From: Bacillota bacterium
GTDB lineage: Bacteria; Bacillota; Clostridia; Lachnospirales; Lachnospiraceae
Direction of reading: 5' to 3'
Assembly: GCA_023439505.1 (NCBI GenBank)
Contig: JAEXNR010000037.1
Location: forward strand, 1-64,000
Length of the DNA stretch: 64,000 nucleotides
Shown here: one piece after another, positions 26,226-35,577 of the stretch
How positions within the stretch are numbered: position 1 is the stretch's first letter
Layout of the letters: each line of letters opens with the position of its first letter
Notes under the pieces: model-generated
Databases searched by the model: none
Told to the model about the DNA's origin: nothing
The model's input: only the letters and a program-made list of their open reading frames with translations
Translations under genes and position numbers: made by a program

Positions 26226-28334
26226 ATGTCAAAAAAATTAACAGACATTTTTGCAATTGATGTATTCAATGATGCAACAATGGTAGAACGTCTACCAAAG
26301 AAAACTTATGCAGCACTCAAAAAGACAATTGAAAATGGTGAGGATCTGGATCCTGCTGTGGCAGAGGTTGTTGCAAATGCGATGAAGGATTGGGCAATTG
26401 AAAAAGGAGCCACACATTATACACACTGGTTCCAGCCTATGACAGGAATTACAGCTGAAAAGCATGATTCCTTCATTAACCCTACCTCCAACGGAAAAGT
26501 TTTAATGGAGTTCTCCGGTAAAGAATTAATTAAAGGAGAACCGGATGCATCATCCTTCCCGTCCGGCGGTTTAAGAGCAACATTTGAAGCCAGAGGATAT
26601 ACAGCATGGGATTGTACTTCTCCTGCATTCTTAAGAGAAGATGCTGCAGGCGTGACCCTTTGTATTCCCACCGCTTTCTGTTCTTATACCGGAGAAGCAT
26701 TGGATATGAAGACTCCTCTTCTTCGTTCCATGGAAGCTATCAGCAAACAGGCAGTACGTGTATTAAAATTATTTGGACATGATGATGTGAAAAAGGTTTC
26801 AACCTCAGTTGGTCCTGAGCAGGAATACTTTATTGTAGATAGAGATAAATACTTAAAGAGAGATGATCTTATTTTCGCTGGAAGAACCTTATTTGGCGCT
26901 ATGCCTCCTAAGGGACAGGAATTAGAGGATCATTATTTCGGAAGCATCAAAGAAAGAATCGCTTCCTACATGAAGGAAATCAATATTGAACTTTGGAAGC
27001 TTGGTGTAACAGCTAAGACACAGCATAATGAAGTTGCTCCTGCACAGCACGAGCTGGCACCGATTTATGCTACTGCAAATATTGCAACAGATCATAATCA
27101 ATTGGTTATGGAGACAATGAAGAAGGTTGCAGGCCGCCATGGTCTTACCTGTCTGCTTCATGAGAAGCCGTTTGCAGGTGTGAATGGTTCCGGTAAACAT
27201 AACAACTGGTCAATGGTAACAGATACCGGCAAGAACTTATTAGATCCTGGTCAGACACCTCATGAGAATATTCAGTTCCTGTTATTCCTTGCGGCAGTAT
27301 TAAAGGCAGTTGATTTACATGCAGATCTTCTTCGTGTATCAGCAGCGAATCCTGGAAATGATCACAGACTTGGCGCAAATGAAGCACCTCCGGCAATTAT
27401 TTCTATATTCCTTGGCGAGCAGTTAGATGACGTATTGGCTCAGTTAATCGAGACAGGCGAAGCGAAATCAAGCAAAGAAGGCGGCAAACTTCGTATCGGT
27501 GTTCAGACACTTCCTACCTTGCCTAAGGATGCTACTGACAGAAACCGTACATCACCTTTTGCATTTACCGGTAATAAGTTCGAATTCCGTATGGTTGCTT
27601 CGTCCGCTTCCATTGCTGCACCCAATACGGTATTAAACAGTATCGTTGCAGATGTTCTTGCTGATATGGCTGATGAGCTGGAAAAGGCAAGTGATTTTGA
27701 TCTTGCTGTTCATGATTTAATTAAGAAGACGGTAAGTGAACATTATAGAGTTGTATTTAACGGCAATGGCTATTCAGAAGCATGGGTAGAGGAAGCGGAA
27801 AGAAGAGGCTTACCTAACATTAAGTCTATGGTGGAAGCAATCCCTGCTTATGTAACAGAAAAAGCAATCGCTTTATTTGAAAAACATGCTGTATTATCTT
27901 CAACTGAATTGCATTCCCGTGCAGAAATCATGTTTGAAGCTTATGCAAAGGCAATTAACATCGAAGCAAGAACCATGATTTCCATGGCAAGTGTTAAATT
28001 CGTTCCCGCAGTAATCAGTTATGTTAAGAAGCTTGCTGATTCCATCAATGCTGTGAAAGCAGCAGTTGCTGATGCAGATGTAAGTGTTCAGACAGAGTTA
28101 TTAAAGAAAGCTTCCGATTTACTTGCTAAGACACAGACTGCTTTAAATAAATTACAGGCAGTAACAGATGAAGCAGCAGCAAAAGAAGAAGGCAAAGAGA
28201 TGGCTGCATTCTTTAAAGATGAGGTAATGCCTGCAATGACCGCATTAAGAACTCCGATTGATGAGTTGGAAGGAATTGTAGACAAGGATTTATGGCCGGT
28301 ACCTACCTACGGTGATTTATTATTCGAGGTTTAA
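26226..28334 (+). CDS. glnN: Glutamine synthetase type III
   Basis: This 702-residue ATP-dependent enzyme makes glutamine from glutamate and ammonium. The length marks the GSIII (GlnN) class rather than the 440-470 residue GSI. It shows HYTHWFQPMTGITAEKHDSF near residue 60, SFPSGGLRATFEARGYTAWD, VGPEQEYFIVD with metal ligands, KTQHNEVAPAQHELAPIY, and HEKPFAGVNGSGKHNNWSM with the substrate residues. The C-terminal helical extension ends VPTYGDLLFEV. GAGAGGAGA precedes the start, a terminator-like hairpin lies in the leader, and a strong terminator follows. Confidence 0.96.
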   Translation: MSKKLTDIFAIDVFNDATMVERLPKKTYAALKKTIENGEDLDPAVAEVVANAMKDWAIEKGATHYTHWFQPMTGITAEKHDSFINPTSNGKVLMEFSGKELIKGEPDASSFPSGGLRATFEARGYTAWDCTSPAFLREDAAGVTLCIPTAFCSYTGEALDMKTPLLRSMEAISKQAVRVLKLFGHDDVKKVSTSVGPEQEYFIVDRDKYLKRDDLIFAGRTLFGAMPPKGQELEDHYFGSIKERIASYMKEINIELWKLGVTAKTQHNEVAPAQHELAPIYATANIATDHNQLVMETMKKVAGRHGLTCLLHEKPFAGVNGSGKHNNWSMVTDTGKNLLDPGQTPHENIQFLLFLAAVLKAVDLHADLLRVSAANPGNDHRLGANEAPPAIISIFLGEQLDDVLAQLIETGEAKSSKEGGKLRIGVQTLPTLPKDATDRNRTSPFAFTGNKFEFRMVASSASIAAPNTVLNSIVADVLADMADELEKASDFDLAVHDLIKKTVSEHYRVVFNGNGYSEAWVEEAERRGLPNIKSMVEAIPAYVTEKAIALFEKHAVLSSTELHSRAEIMFEAYAKAINIEARTMISMASVKFVPAVISYVKKLADSINAVKAAVADADVSVQTELLKKASDLLAKTQTALNKLQAVTDEAAAKEEGKEMAAFFKDEVMPAMTALRTPIDELEGIVDKDLWPVPTYGDLLFEV

Positions 28335-28419
28335 TTTCTGGAAACCATGAATTTTTATTTCTTATATAATATGAAGTTCAAACATACCAAGGGAAACTGC
28401 TAATCGGGTTCACTTGTTT

Positions 28420-28466
28420 ACCCCCGGGAAATATGGTTACAGTACCATTGCTCCCGGGGGGTTTTT
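28420..28466 (+). terminator. Terminator of glnN
   Basis: A GC-rich stem, ACCCCCGGGA at 28420-28429 with TCCCGGGGGG from 28452, including an inner ATGGT/ACCAT pair, is followed by TTTTTG. It lies 86 bp past the glnN stop. Confidence 0.85.
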
Positions 28467-28608
28467 GTTCGTGACAAGGAAGCGGCCAACCGGTTCCTCT
28501 TTTTATTTGGCGTATTCTCAGGTGGTATACCGGTATTTTATAACATGCTTAAGATCAATAGTAAGGGATGATTTCATGGGGGTTACCCCGGGTGGTGTAA
28601 AAATTAAC

Positions 28609-28651
28609 TTGACAATTGCAACATTTTCTTATATTATTTTGATAGTCAAAA
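28609..28651 (+). promoter_or_regulatory. fab operon promoter with FabT-type operator
   Basis: TTGACA at 28609-28614 and TATTAT at 28632-28637 are separated by 17 bases. Directly after the -10 box, covering the start point, is the palindrome TTTGATAGTCAAA (28638-28650). This matches the FabT operator form TTTGA-N3-TCAAA known from streptococci and lactic acid bacteria. The first gene downstream encodes a FabT-like repressor, so autoregulation of the whole operon is likely. Confidence 0.8.
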
Positions 28652-28661
28652 TATTTGCAAT

Positions 28662-28690
28662 ACAAAACATATGCAAGACAAAACATATGC
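28662..28690 (+). repeat. Two 13-bp direct repeats in the fabT leader
   Basis: ACAAAACATATGC occurs at 28662-28674 and again at 28678-28690, a period of 16 bp. Both copies lie between the FabT operator and the fabT ribosome binding site (AGGAG). They could come from a local duplication or be a second protein or RNA site. Confidence 0.7.
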
Positions 28691-28705
28691 TCAGGAGTGA
28701 AGCAG

Positions 28706-29149
28706 ATGAAAGAAAAATTAGTAGAGATTAACAGACTGCTTGTAGAAGTCTATGATGATGTAAATCAGATTGAAGCGTATTCTATAAAACAGGGCGCATT
28801 CAGTGATCTGTCCATCACGGAGATTCATACGATTGATGCCGTCGGATTATATGGATCAAAAACCATGTCTGAGATAGCCCTGGCATTGGACATAACCATG
28901 GGGACATTGACTACTGCAGTTGATAAATTAATAAAGAAAGGGTATGTGGAACGATCCAGAAGCACTACCGACCGAAGAATTGTCAATGTCAGTTTGACAA
29001 AGAGAGGGAAACTTGCTTATCGTATCCATGAGAAATTTCATTTGGATCTGGTAGCAGTTATTATGGATGATTTCACTCCTCAGGAAGAAGAGATATTGTT
29101 AACAGCACTTCGAAAGCTAAATACGCATCTGAAAGATATTTATAGATAA
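28706..29149 (+). CDS. fabT: MarR-family repressor of fatty acid synthesis
   Basis: This 147-residue MarR protein matches FabT. It has LSITEIHTIDAVGLYGSKTM, the HTH SEIALALDITMGTLTTAVDKL at about residues 60-80, and the wing KKGYVERSRSTTDRRIVNVSL. FabT binds acyl-ACP and then represses the FASII operon by binding TTTGA-N3-TCAAA sites, one of which lies at this operon's promoter. I chose the ATG at 28706 because AGGAG lies 9 bases upstream; an ATG at 28655 would add residues encoded by the direct repeats. It is followed by fabH after 41 bp. Confidence 0.9.
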   Translation: MKEKLVEINRLLVEVYDDVNQIEAYSIKQGAFSDLSITEIHTIDAVGLYGSKTMSEIALALDITMGTLTTAVDKLIKKGYVERSRSTTDRRIVNVSLTKRGKLAYRIHEKFHLDLVAVIMDDFTPQEEEILLTALRKLNTHLKDIYR

Positions 29150-29190
29150 CTTTTGGTGCCTTAACAGTTTGGATAACATGAGGAGGCGAC

Positions 29191-30174
29191 ATGAAATTAC
29201 ATGCAACAGTAATTGGGACCGGAAGTTACGTTCCCGATAACAGAATGACCAATGAAGATCTCTCCAAAATAGTTGAGACCACGGATGAATGGATTACAAC
29301 GAGAACCGGGATTAAAGAGAGAAGAATCAGCACCGGAGAGAATACTTCTGATTTGGCCTATAAAGCTGCTGCAAAAGCAATTGAGAAGGCCGGTATTGAT
29401 GCAAAAGAGATTGATTTAATTATATGCGCTACAATTACACCAGATTCCTTTATGCCGTCTGTAGCCTGTATCGTACAGGATAGAATTGGCGCTATTCGTG
29501 CGGCGGCTTTCGATCTGACCGCTGCCTGTACCGGCTTGATTTATGGCATGGTAACAGCGGCATCCTTCATTGAAAGCGGGATGTATCAAAAAGTTCTGGT
29601 CATTGGAGCGGAAGTACTATCAAAAGTATTGGATTGGAAGGACCGCTCCACCTGTGTTCTCTTTGGAGATGGAGCAGGTGCAGTGATACTGGCTGCTACC
29701 AATCAACGACGAGGGATCCTATCCACTAACTTGACCAGTGACGGAAGTAAACAGTCCTATCTGAGTTTACCGGCGGTTGAGTTAATCAACCCTTTTGTAA
29801 AGAAGGAACGTGATGAGACCTCATCCGTGGTGACCATGAAGGGCCAGGAAGTATTTAAATATGCAGTGAGGAGTGTAATAGAGAACATAAAGACAGTTCT
29901 TAATCAGGCGATTCTTACCGAGGAAGATATCAAATACATTATACCACATCAGGCGAATTTCAGAATCATCGAGCAGGCAGCCAAAAGTTGTGGAATACCC
30001 ATAGATAAATTCTATATTAATCTTGACCGTTATGGAAATACATCGGCAGCCACCATTGGAATAGCATTGGATGAAATGGTGCAGAAGAATCAACTGGCTA
30101 GCGGTGATAAATTGATCTTATTGGGATTTGGAGCGGGAATGACCAGCGGTGCAGTTTTGCTGGAGTGGAATTGA
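29191..30174 (+). CDS. fabH: 3-oxoacyl-ACP synthase III
   Basis: This 327-residue enzyme starts fatty acid synthesis by condensing acetyl- (or branched acyl-) CoA with malonyl-ACP. It starts VIGTGSYVPDNRMTNEDL, and the catalytic triad is visible: Cys in FDLTAACTGLIYGM at about residue 113, His in IIPHQANFRI and Asn in LDRYGNTSAATIGI. The C-terminal GFGAGMTSGAVLLEW is typical. The length is normal. Second gene of the operon, with TGAGGAGG before the ATG. Confidence 0.96.
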   Translation: MKLHATVIGTGSYVPDNRMTNEDLSKIVETTDEWITTRTGIKERRISTGENTSDLAYKAAAKAIEKAGIDAKEIDLIICATITPDSFMPSVACIVQDRIGAIRAAAFDLTAACTGLIYGMVTAASFIESGMYQKVLVIGAEVLSKVLDWKDRSTCVLFGDGAGAVILAATNQRRGILSTNLTSDGSKQSYLSLPAVELINPFVKKERDETSSVVTMKGQEVFKYAVRSVIENIKTVLNQAILTEEDIKYIIPHQANFRIIEQAAKSCGIPIDKFYINLDRYGNTSAATIGIALDEMVQKNQLASGDKLILLGFGAGMTSGAVLLEWN

Positions 30175-30198
30175 CAAAATTGGAAATAATCTTATTAT
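30171..30198 (+). promoter_or_regulatory. Possible internal promoter before acpP
   Basis: TTGACA at 30171-30176, overlapping the fabH stop codon, and TATTAT at 30193-30198 have a 16-base spacer. ACP is needed in excess of the enzymes, so a separate promoter would make sense. No FabT-type palindrome is seen here. Confidence 0.45.
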
Positions 30199-30239
30199 CA
30201 GGTCTATAGATCAAAACAAACTATAAGGAGGATTTTAAA

Positions 30240-30473
30240 ATGGATTTAGAAAAAATTAAAGAGGTAGTTGCAGAACAATTGGGAGTAGAGGCCGCGGTTT
30301 TGACTCCGGAAACAAATTTGAAAGATGATCTAAATGCAGATTCTCTTGATCTGTTTCAGATCATCATGTCTCTTGAAGAGGAATACGGAATAGAGATTCC
30401 AACAGAAGATGCAGAAACAATCTGTACAATCGGCGATATTGAGAAATATATCGAAAGCAAAAAAGAAGACTAA
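30240..30473 (+). CDS. acpP: Acyl carrier protein
   Basis: This 77-residue acidic helical protein carries the growing acyl chain on a phosphopantetheine arm. The attachment serine is in the DSL motif of LNADSLDLFQIIMSLEEEYG at about residue 37. The C-terminus TIGDIEKYIE is typical. AAGGAGG lies 7-13 bases before the ATG. It lies between fabH and fabK in the operon. Confidence 0.95.
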   Translation: MDLEKIKEVVAEQLGVEAAVLTPETNLKDDLNADSLDLFQIIMSLEEEYGIEIPTEDAETICTIGDIEKYIESKKED

Positions 30474-30611
30474 TATAACATTGAGATTTCCTTTTTATCT
30501 GAACGTACTTGCTGATGAATTATCCGGGTAATAGCTTAAAGATGGAAAGGAAATTTTTTGAAGACGGATGTTTGTGGAGGAAAACCCTCCATGAATTTTT
30601 GGAGGATGGGA

Positions 30612-31541
30612 ATGAGGTCACGTATTTGTGATATGTTAAATATTGAATATCCGATATTTCAGGGAGCTATGGCCAGAATATCGGATGCTTCACTGGCAGC
30701 AGGCGTGTCAAAAGCCGGTGGACTTGGTATTATTGCCGGAGGCACAGCACCCTTAGATTATGTAAGAAATGAAGTAAGAAAAGCAAAGGCGATGACCAAT
30801 CAGCCCTTTGGCGTAAATATTATGCTGCTTAGTGAAAATGCGGATGATATGGCAAAAATGGTATGTGAAGAAGGGGTTAAGGTTGTCACCACCGGTGCGG
30901 GAACGCCCGGAAAGTACATGGAACAGTGGAAGGCGCATGGAATTAAAGTGATTCCTGTAGTTCCGTCTGTGGCAATTGCCAAAAGAATGGTAAGAAGCGG
31001 TGCTGATGCAGTCATTGCTGAAGGTACGGAGTCCGGAGGTCATGTGGGAGAATTAACAACCATGGCGCTGGTACCCCAGGTGGTGGATGCAGTGGATGTT
31101 CCGGTGCTGGCGGCCGGAGGCATTGCAGACGGAAGAGGAATTGCGGCCGCATTTATGCTGGGAGCTGACGGGGTACAGGTGGGAACCCGCTTTCTAAGTG
31201 CCTATGAATGCAGCGTTCACGAGAACTATAAACAAAAGGTCTTAAAGGCGAAAGATATTGATACTGTAGTGACCGGACGCTGTACAGGACATCCGGTACG
31301 TATATTAAAAAATAAATTGAGTCGCAGATATATGGAGTTGGAGGCACAAAATGCACCGCTGGATGAAATAGAGGCCCTGGGTATGGGTGCGCTTGCAAAA
31401 GCTGTTGTTCAGGGGGATATGGATTACGGCAGCGTAATGGCCGGTCAGATTGCAGCTCTTGTGAAAAAGGAGCAAAGCTGTAAAGAAATCATTACGGAGA
31501 TTTTTGCTCAGGCGGAGCAGCTGCTTTGTAAGGAGTGGTAA
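30612..31541 (+). CDS. fabK: Enoyl-ACP reductase II (FMN)
   Basis: This 309-residue FMN-dependent TIM-barrel protein is of the FabK/nitronate monooxygenase family. It shows IEYPIFQGAMARISDASLAA at the N-terminus, AGGLGIIAGGTAP-like glycine loops (here KAGGLGIIAGGTA), the catalytic histidine in GTESGGHVGELTTM, and the FMN phosphate loop AAGGIADGRG. In this operon it is the last-step reductase of FASII; no fabI is present. I chose the ATG at 30612 with GGAGG 6 bases upstream, over a longer frame from a TTG at 30558. FabK enzymes are not inhibited by triclosan. Confidence 0.93.
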   Translation: MRSRICDMLNIEYPIFQGAMARISDASLAAGVSKAGGLGIIAGGTAPLDYVRNEVRKAKAMTNQPFGVNIMLLSENADDMAKMVCEEGVKVVTTGAGTPGKYMEQWKAHGIKVIPVVPSVAIAKRMVRSGADAVIAEGTESGGHVGELTTMALVPQVVDAVDVPVLAAGGIADGRGIAAAFMLGADGVQVGTRFLSAYECSVHENYKQKVLKAKDIDTVVTGRCTGHPVRILKNKLSRRYMELEAQNAPLDEIEALGMGALAKAVVQGDMDYGSVMAGQIAALVKKEQSCKEIITEIFAQAEQLLCKEW

Positions 31542-31572
31542 TTTTTCAGTCAGGATGGAATGGAGGATTGGT

Positions 31573-32511
31573 ATGAGCAAAACAGCATTTTTGTTTGCGG
31601 GTCAGGGTTCTCAGTATATCGGTATGGGAAAAGAATTATATGATGCATTTCCTGTATGCAGACAGACCTTTGAAGAAGCCGGTGACAGCTTGGAAATGGA
31701 TCTTGTGAAGCTTATCTTTGAAGGAAACAAAGAGGAATTAAATTTAACGGAAAATACACAGCCCGCAATCGTTACTATGTCCTTAGCGGCTTATCGGGTG
31801 GTGGAGCAATATGGTATTGTACCTGATGTGGTTGCAGGCTTAAGCCTGGGGGAATATTCTGCCCTTACCGCAAGCGGTGTTTTGTCTCTTCATCAGGTGG
31901 TGCCTCTTGTGAAGAAAAGAGGTCGTTTTATGCAGGAAGCTGTTCCGGAGGGGATTGGTAAAATGTCTGCAATTCTTGGTTTGTCAGAGGAGAATGTCAG
32001 AGAGGCTTGTGAGGAAGCCAAAGAATATGGGATCGTGGAACCGGCCAATTTTAATTGTCCCGGGCAAATTGTAATCGGCGGTGAGGTAAGAGCTGTGGAG
32101 GAAGCAGCAAAAGCAGCGAAAGCAAAGGGAGCGCTAAAGGCAATTGATTTACCGGTCAGTGCGCCATTTCATACCTCCATGTTAAGACCTGCAGCTGACC
32201 GCTTGCAGACAGAATTAAAGGATATGGAGCTGGGAGAACTAACATTTCAGGTGATCAGTAATGTAACGGCTGATTATATCGGTAGTATCTCACAGGTAAA
32301 GGATCTGTTATACCGTCAGGTTATGAGCAGTGTATTATTTGAACAGAGTATCAGAAAAATGATTGAGGATGGCGTGGAGCGGTTTATTGAGATTGGTCCG
32401 GGTAAGACTTTATCAGGTTTTATTAAGAAAATTAATCGTAGTTTAAGTATATATCATGTAGAAGATTTAGCTTCCCTGGAAGCGGTTGTTCAGGCATTCA
32501 AACCGGAATAA
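31573..32511 (+). CDS. fabD: Malonyl-CoA:ACP transacylase
   Basis: This 312-residue enzyme moves malonyl from CoA to ACP. It starts AFLFAGQGSQYIGMGKELY. The nucleophile serine is in VAGLSLGEYSALTASG and the catalytic histidine is in SAPFHTSMLRPAADRL. The C-terminal EIGPGKTLSGFIKKI is typical. I chose the ATG at 31573 after a TGGAGG site; the open frame extends back to 31504 but would overlap the fabK end. Confidence 0.95.
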   Translation: MSKTAFLFAGQGSQYIGMGKELYDAFPVCRQTFEEAGDSLEMDLVKLIFEGNKEELNLTENTQPAIVTMSLAAYRVVEQYGIVPDVVAGLSLGEYSALTASGVLSLHQVVPLVKKRGRFMQEAVPEGIGKMSAILGLSEENVREACEEAKEYGIVEPANFNCPGQIVIGGEVRAVEEAAKAAKAKGALKAIDLPVSAPFHTSMLRPAADRLQTELKDMELGELTFQVISNVTADYIGSISQVKDLLYRQVMSSVLFEQSIRKMIEDGVERFIEIGPGKTLSGFIKKINRSLSIYHVEDLASLEAVVQAFKPE

Positions 32512-32529
32512 TAGAAAGGATTTAATAAT

Positions 32530-33270
32530 ATGCTGAATGGAAAAGTTGCAGTTATCACCGGAGCAGGCAGAGGAATAGGGAAGGCAATTGCATTGCAGTT
32601 TGCCGCATATGGAGCAAAGGTGGTTGTTAATTACCGAACCAGTATGGCACAGGTTGAAGAACTATTACTTACGATAAAAAATGCCGGTGGTGATGCAGTG
32701 GCAATAAAAGCAGATGTAAGCAAAGAAGAGGAAGTCAAGGAACTGATCCAAAGTGCCGTTAATCAATATGGAAGAGTGGATATCCTGGTAAATAACGCAG
32801 GAATCACAAAGGACAATCTAATGATGCGTATGTCAGAAGCTGATTTTGATCATGTCATGAACATTAATCTTAAGGGCACTTTTCTATGTACCAAACATGC
32901 TTCTTCGGTGATGCTGAGACAAAGAAGCGGTCGGATTATCAATATCTCATCAATTATCGGTATGGTGGGAAATATAGGGCAGGCAAATTATGCGGCTTCT
33001 AAAGCAGGAATTATCGGATTGACGAAAGCCGCAGCAAAGGAACTGGCAATGAGAGGTATTACAGTCAATGCAGTTGCACCTGGTTTTATTGAAACAGACA
33101 TGACGGATCAATTACCTGATAAAGTGAAGGATGCGCATCTAACCTCCATACCGCTGAAGCGGTTTGGTAAGGCTGCCGATATTGCAGCGGCTGTCAGCTT
33201 CTTAGCTTCAGAGGGTGCAAGTTATATTACCGGTCAGGTGATTGCAGTCGACGGCGGAATGGTAATGTAG
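32530..33270 (+). CDS. fabG: 3-oxoacyl-ACP reductase
   Basis: This 246-residue short-chain dehydrogenase reduces 3-oxoacyl-ACP with NADPH. The cofactor motif is TGAGRGIGKAIALQFA, followed by LVNNAGITKDNLMMRMSE. The catalytic Ser-Tyr-Lys set is in NISSIIGMVGNIGQ and NYAASKAGIIGLTKA. The end ASYITGQVIAVDGGMVM is typical of FabG. The length is normal. Starts 18 bp after fabD, with AAAGGA upstream. Confidence 0.96.
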   Translation: MLNGKVAVITGAGRGIGKAIALQFAAYGAKVVVNYRTSMAQVEELLLTIKNAGGDAVAIKADVSKEEEVKELIQSAVNQYGRVDILVNNAGITKDNLMMRMSEADFDHVMNINLKGTFLCTKHASSVMLRQRSGRIINISSIIGMVGNIGQANYAASKAGIIGLTKAAAKELAMRGITVNAVAPGFIETDMTDQLPDKVKDAHLTSIPLKRFGKAADIAAAVSFLASEGASYITGQVIAVDGGMVM

Positions 33271-33290
33271 TTATCATAGGAGGAATATTT

Positions 33291-34529
33291 ATGGAACATA
33301 GAGTTGTTGTTACCGGTATGGGTGCAATTACGCCCATTGGAAATTGTGTGGAGGAATTCTTTCATAACGTAAAGATTGGAACATGCGGGATTAATTTTAT
33401 TGATTGCTTTGATACACAGAATTATTCCGTAAAGTTGGCAGCCCAGGTGAAAAATTTTGAACCAAAGGATTATATGGATTCCAAGGAAGCCAGAAGAATG
33501 GACCGTTTCTCTCAATTTGCTATTGCAGCTGCAAAGGAAGCGATTGATGATTCCGGACTGGATCTTGACACAATGGACAGAGAACGTCTTGGTGTTATTG
33601 TCGGGTCGGGGATCGGAGGCATTGACGATATCGAGAAGGAAGAAAAAAATCTGCTTGAAAAAGGACCTCGAAGAGTAAGTCCGTTGTTCATCCCAATGAT
33701 TATCACCAACATGGCAGCAGGTAATATAGCCATAAAATTTGGAGCAAAGGGAATCTGCACCAATATCGTGACTGCTTGCGCTACCGGAGCTAATTGCATT
33801 GGTGATGCATACCGTCATATAAAACATGGTTATTCGGATGTTATTCTTGCAGGAGGAACAGAAGGGTCGATTACCCCCCTGTCGGTAGCCGGCTTTACTT
33901 CATTAACCGCATTGTCCACCAGCACGAATCCCTTAAGGGCGTCAATTCCCTTTGACAAAGAAAGAAATGGCTTTGTCATGGGAGAAGGTGCGGGAATTCT
34001 GGTGCTGGAATCTTATGAACATGCAATAGCGCGTGGTGCAAAGATGTATGCTGAAGTTGTGGGATATGGCGCAACAGGTGACGCGTATCATATCACATCG
34101 CCATCCTCTGACGGTGAGGGCTGTGCAAGAGCGATGAAACTTGCGATGGAAGAAGCGGGGATTACGCCCAAAAAGATCTCCTATATTAATGCACATGGAA
34201 CGAGTACGCCGGTAAATGACAAAACCGAGACGGCTGCCGTAAAACTGGCAATGGGAGAGGATGCATATCATATTCCTGTCAGTTCAACAAAGTCCATGAT
34301 TGGGCATCTCCTTGGCGCAGCCGGGGCTGTAGAGGCAATTGCATGTATTAAGGCAATCGAAGAGAGCTTTATTCCCGCCACCATCGGTTTAACCGTTGCA
34401 GATGAAGAATGTGATCTGGATTATGTACCGGGAGAAGGAAGAATACAGAAGGTTTCTTATGCGATGACCAATAACCTGGGATTTGGCGGACACAATGCTA
34501 CTTTGATATTCAAAAGTATGGAGGTATAA
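33291..34529 (+). CDS. fabF: 3-oxoacyl-ACP synthase II
   Basis: This 412-residue elongating condensing enzyme adds two-carbon units from malonyl-ACP. The start is RVVVTGMGAITPIGNCVEEF. The catalytic Cys is in IVTACATGANCIGDAYRHI at about residue 164, and the two histidines are in INAHGTSTPVNDKTE and STKSMIGHLLGAAGAVEA. The end MTNNLGFGGHNATLIFK is characteristic. AGGAGG precedes the start. The stop is 4 bp before accB. Confidence 0.96.
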   Translation: MEHRVVVTGMGAITPIGNCVEEFFHNVKIGTCGINFIDCFDTQNYSVKLAAQVKNFEPKDYMDSKEARRMDRFSQFAIAAAKEAIDDSGLDLDTMDRERLGVIVGSGIGGIDDIEKEEKNLLEKGPRRVSPLFIPMIITNMAAGNIAIKFGAKGICTNIVTACATGANCIGDAYRHIKHGYSDVILAGGTEGSITPLSVAGFTSLTALSTSTNPLRASIPFDKERNGFVMGEGAGILVLESYEHAIARGAKMYAEVVGYGATGDAYHITSPSSDGEGCARAMKLAMEEAGITPKKISYINAHGTSTPVNDKTETAAVKLAMGEDAYHIPVSSTKSMIGHLLGAAGAVEAIACIKAIEESFIPATIGLTVADEECDLDYVPGEGRIQKVSYAMTNNLGFGGHNATLIFKSMEV

Positions 34530-34533
34530 GTGC

Positions 34534-35043
34534 GTGGATTATAATTCAATCATAAATTTGATGAAAGAAATGAATGAGACAGAGATTACGAAGCTTGAAA
34601 TAGAAGAAGAGGGTACCCGTATTTGTATAGAAAAGGGATCGGCCGTTCAGTATATGATGCAGCCGGCAAATATTCCTCAGGCAGTGATGAGCACGCCGGC
34701 TCCGGGAATCATACCGCAAGCAGAGATCGTGGTGCAAAGCAGCGGGGCAGCAGAGCAAAAGTCAATGGAGATAAAAGCTGAAGATCAAAAAGTGGAAGAG
34801 ATGGATGGAATTAAGGTCCTATCCCCTATGGTAGGGATGTTCTACACACAACCTTCCCCTGATAAGCCGATGTTTGTTAAAGTGGGGGAAAAGGTTAAGA
34901 AGGGACAGACGCTATGCATTATTGAAGCGATGAAACTGATGAATGAGATCGAAAGCGAATTCGACGGAGAGATCATAAAGATATTAATTGACAATGAAAC
35001 AATGGTAGAGTACGGACAGCCGTTATTCCTTATGAAGAAGTAA
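34534..35043 (+). CDS. accB: Biotin carboxyl carrier protein of acetyl-CoA carboxylase
   Basis: This 169-residue BCCP has an N-terminal helical part (IINLMKEMNETEITKLEIEE), a Pro/Ala/Gln-rich linker (about residues 45-85), and a C-terminal biotinyl domain. Its biotinylation site is ETMKLMNE-like: here CIIEAMKLMNEIESEFDG, Lys at about residue 132. Start is a GTG at 34534, 8 bases after GGAGG, only 4 bp past the fabF stop. It works with AccC, AccD and AccA encoded downstream. Confidence 0.94.
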   Translation: MDYNSIINLMKEMNETEITKLEIEEEGTRICIEKGSAVQYMMQPANIPQAVMSTPAPGIIPQAEIVVQSSGAAEQKSMEIKAEDQKVEEMDGIKVLSPMVGMFYTQPSPDKPMFVKVGEKVKKGQTLCIIEAMKLMNEIESEFDGEIIKILIDNETMVEYGQPLFLMKK

Positions 35044-35137
35044 CGTTAGGTGACATGAGGAGATGGACATAGCCGGTTTAGATCCGGTTTACGTCTGATT
35101 AGAAGAAGATTAGATTATTATTCGAAAGGATGATATT

Positions 35138-35560
35138 ATGTTGGACATAAATGATATTCAAAAAATTATCCCTCATAGACCTCCATTCTTACTGATTGAT
35201 CGTATTGATGAACTGGAGACGGGAAAAAAAGCTGTAGGAAGAAAATGCGTGACAATGAATGAACCTTTTTTTACCGGACATTTTCCCTCAAAACCGGTGA
35301 TGCCCGGTGTATTGATTATAGAAGCGCTGGCGCAAACCGGTGCGGTAGTTATGCTGAGTATGGAAGAAAATTTCGGAAAAATTGCTTTGTTTGCCGGATT
35401 GGATAAAGTAAAATTTAAACGTCAGGTAGTACCGGGCGATATCCTGAAATTAGAAGTGGAAATTATTAAAAATAAGGGTTCTTTCGGAATTGGGAATGCG
35501 GTAGCATATGTTGAAGATCAGGTGGCTGTAGAAGCAGTGCTCACCTTTGCCATAGGTTAG
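35138..35560 (+). CDS. fabZ: 3-hydroxyacyl-ACP dehydratase
   Basis: This 140-residue hot-dog-fold enzyme removes water from 3-hydroxyacyl-ACP. It has IQKIIPHRPPFLLIDRIDEL at the start. The catalytic His is in FTGHFPSKPVMPGVLIIEALAQTG and the Glu is in the same stretch (about residues 47-66). The length is normal for FabZ. AAAGGATG lies upstream. No FabA/FabM or FabN-type isomerase is encoded next to it, so any unsaturated fatty acid branch point must lie elsewhere. Confidence 0.95.
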   Translation: MLDINDIQKIIPHRPPFLLIDRIDELETGKKAVGRKCVTMNEPFFTGHFPSKPVMPGVLIIEALAQTGAVVMLSMEENFGKIALFAGLDKVKFKRQVVPGDILKLEVEIIKNKGSFGIGNAVAYVEDQVAVEAVLTFAIG

Positions 35561-35577
35561 TAAGGAGAGTCGTTAAG

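Noticed and set aside
28414..28731. 105-residue plus-strand frame between glnN and fabT
   Set aside because: It spans the glnN terminator, the fab promoter and the operator.
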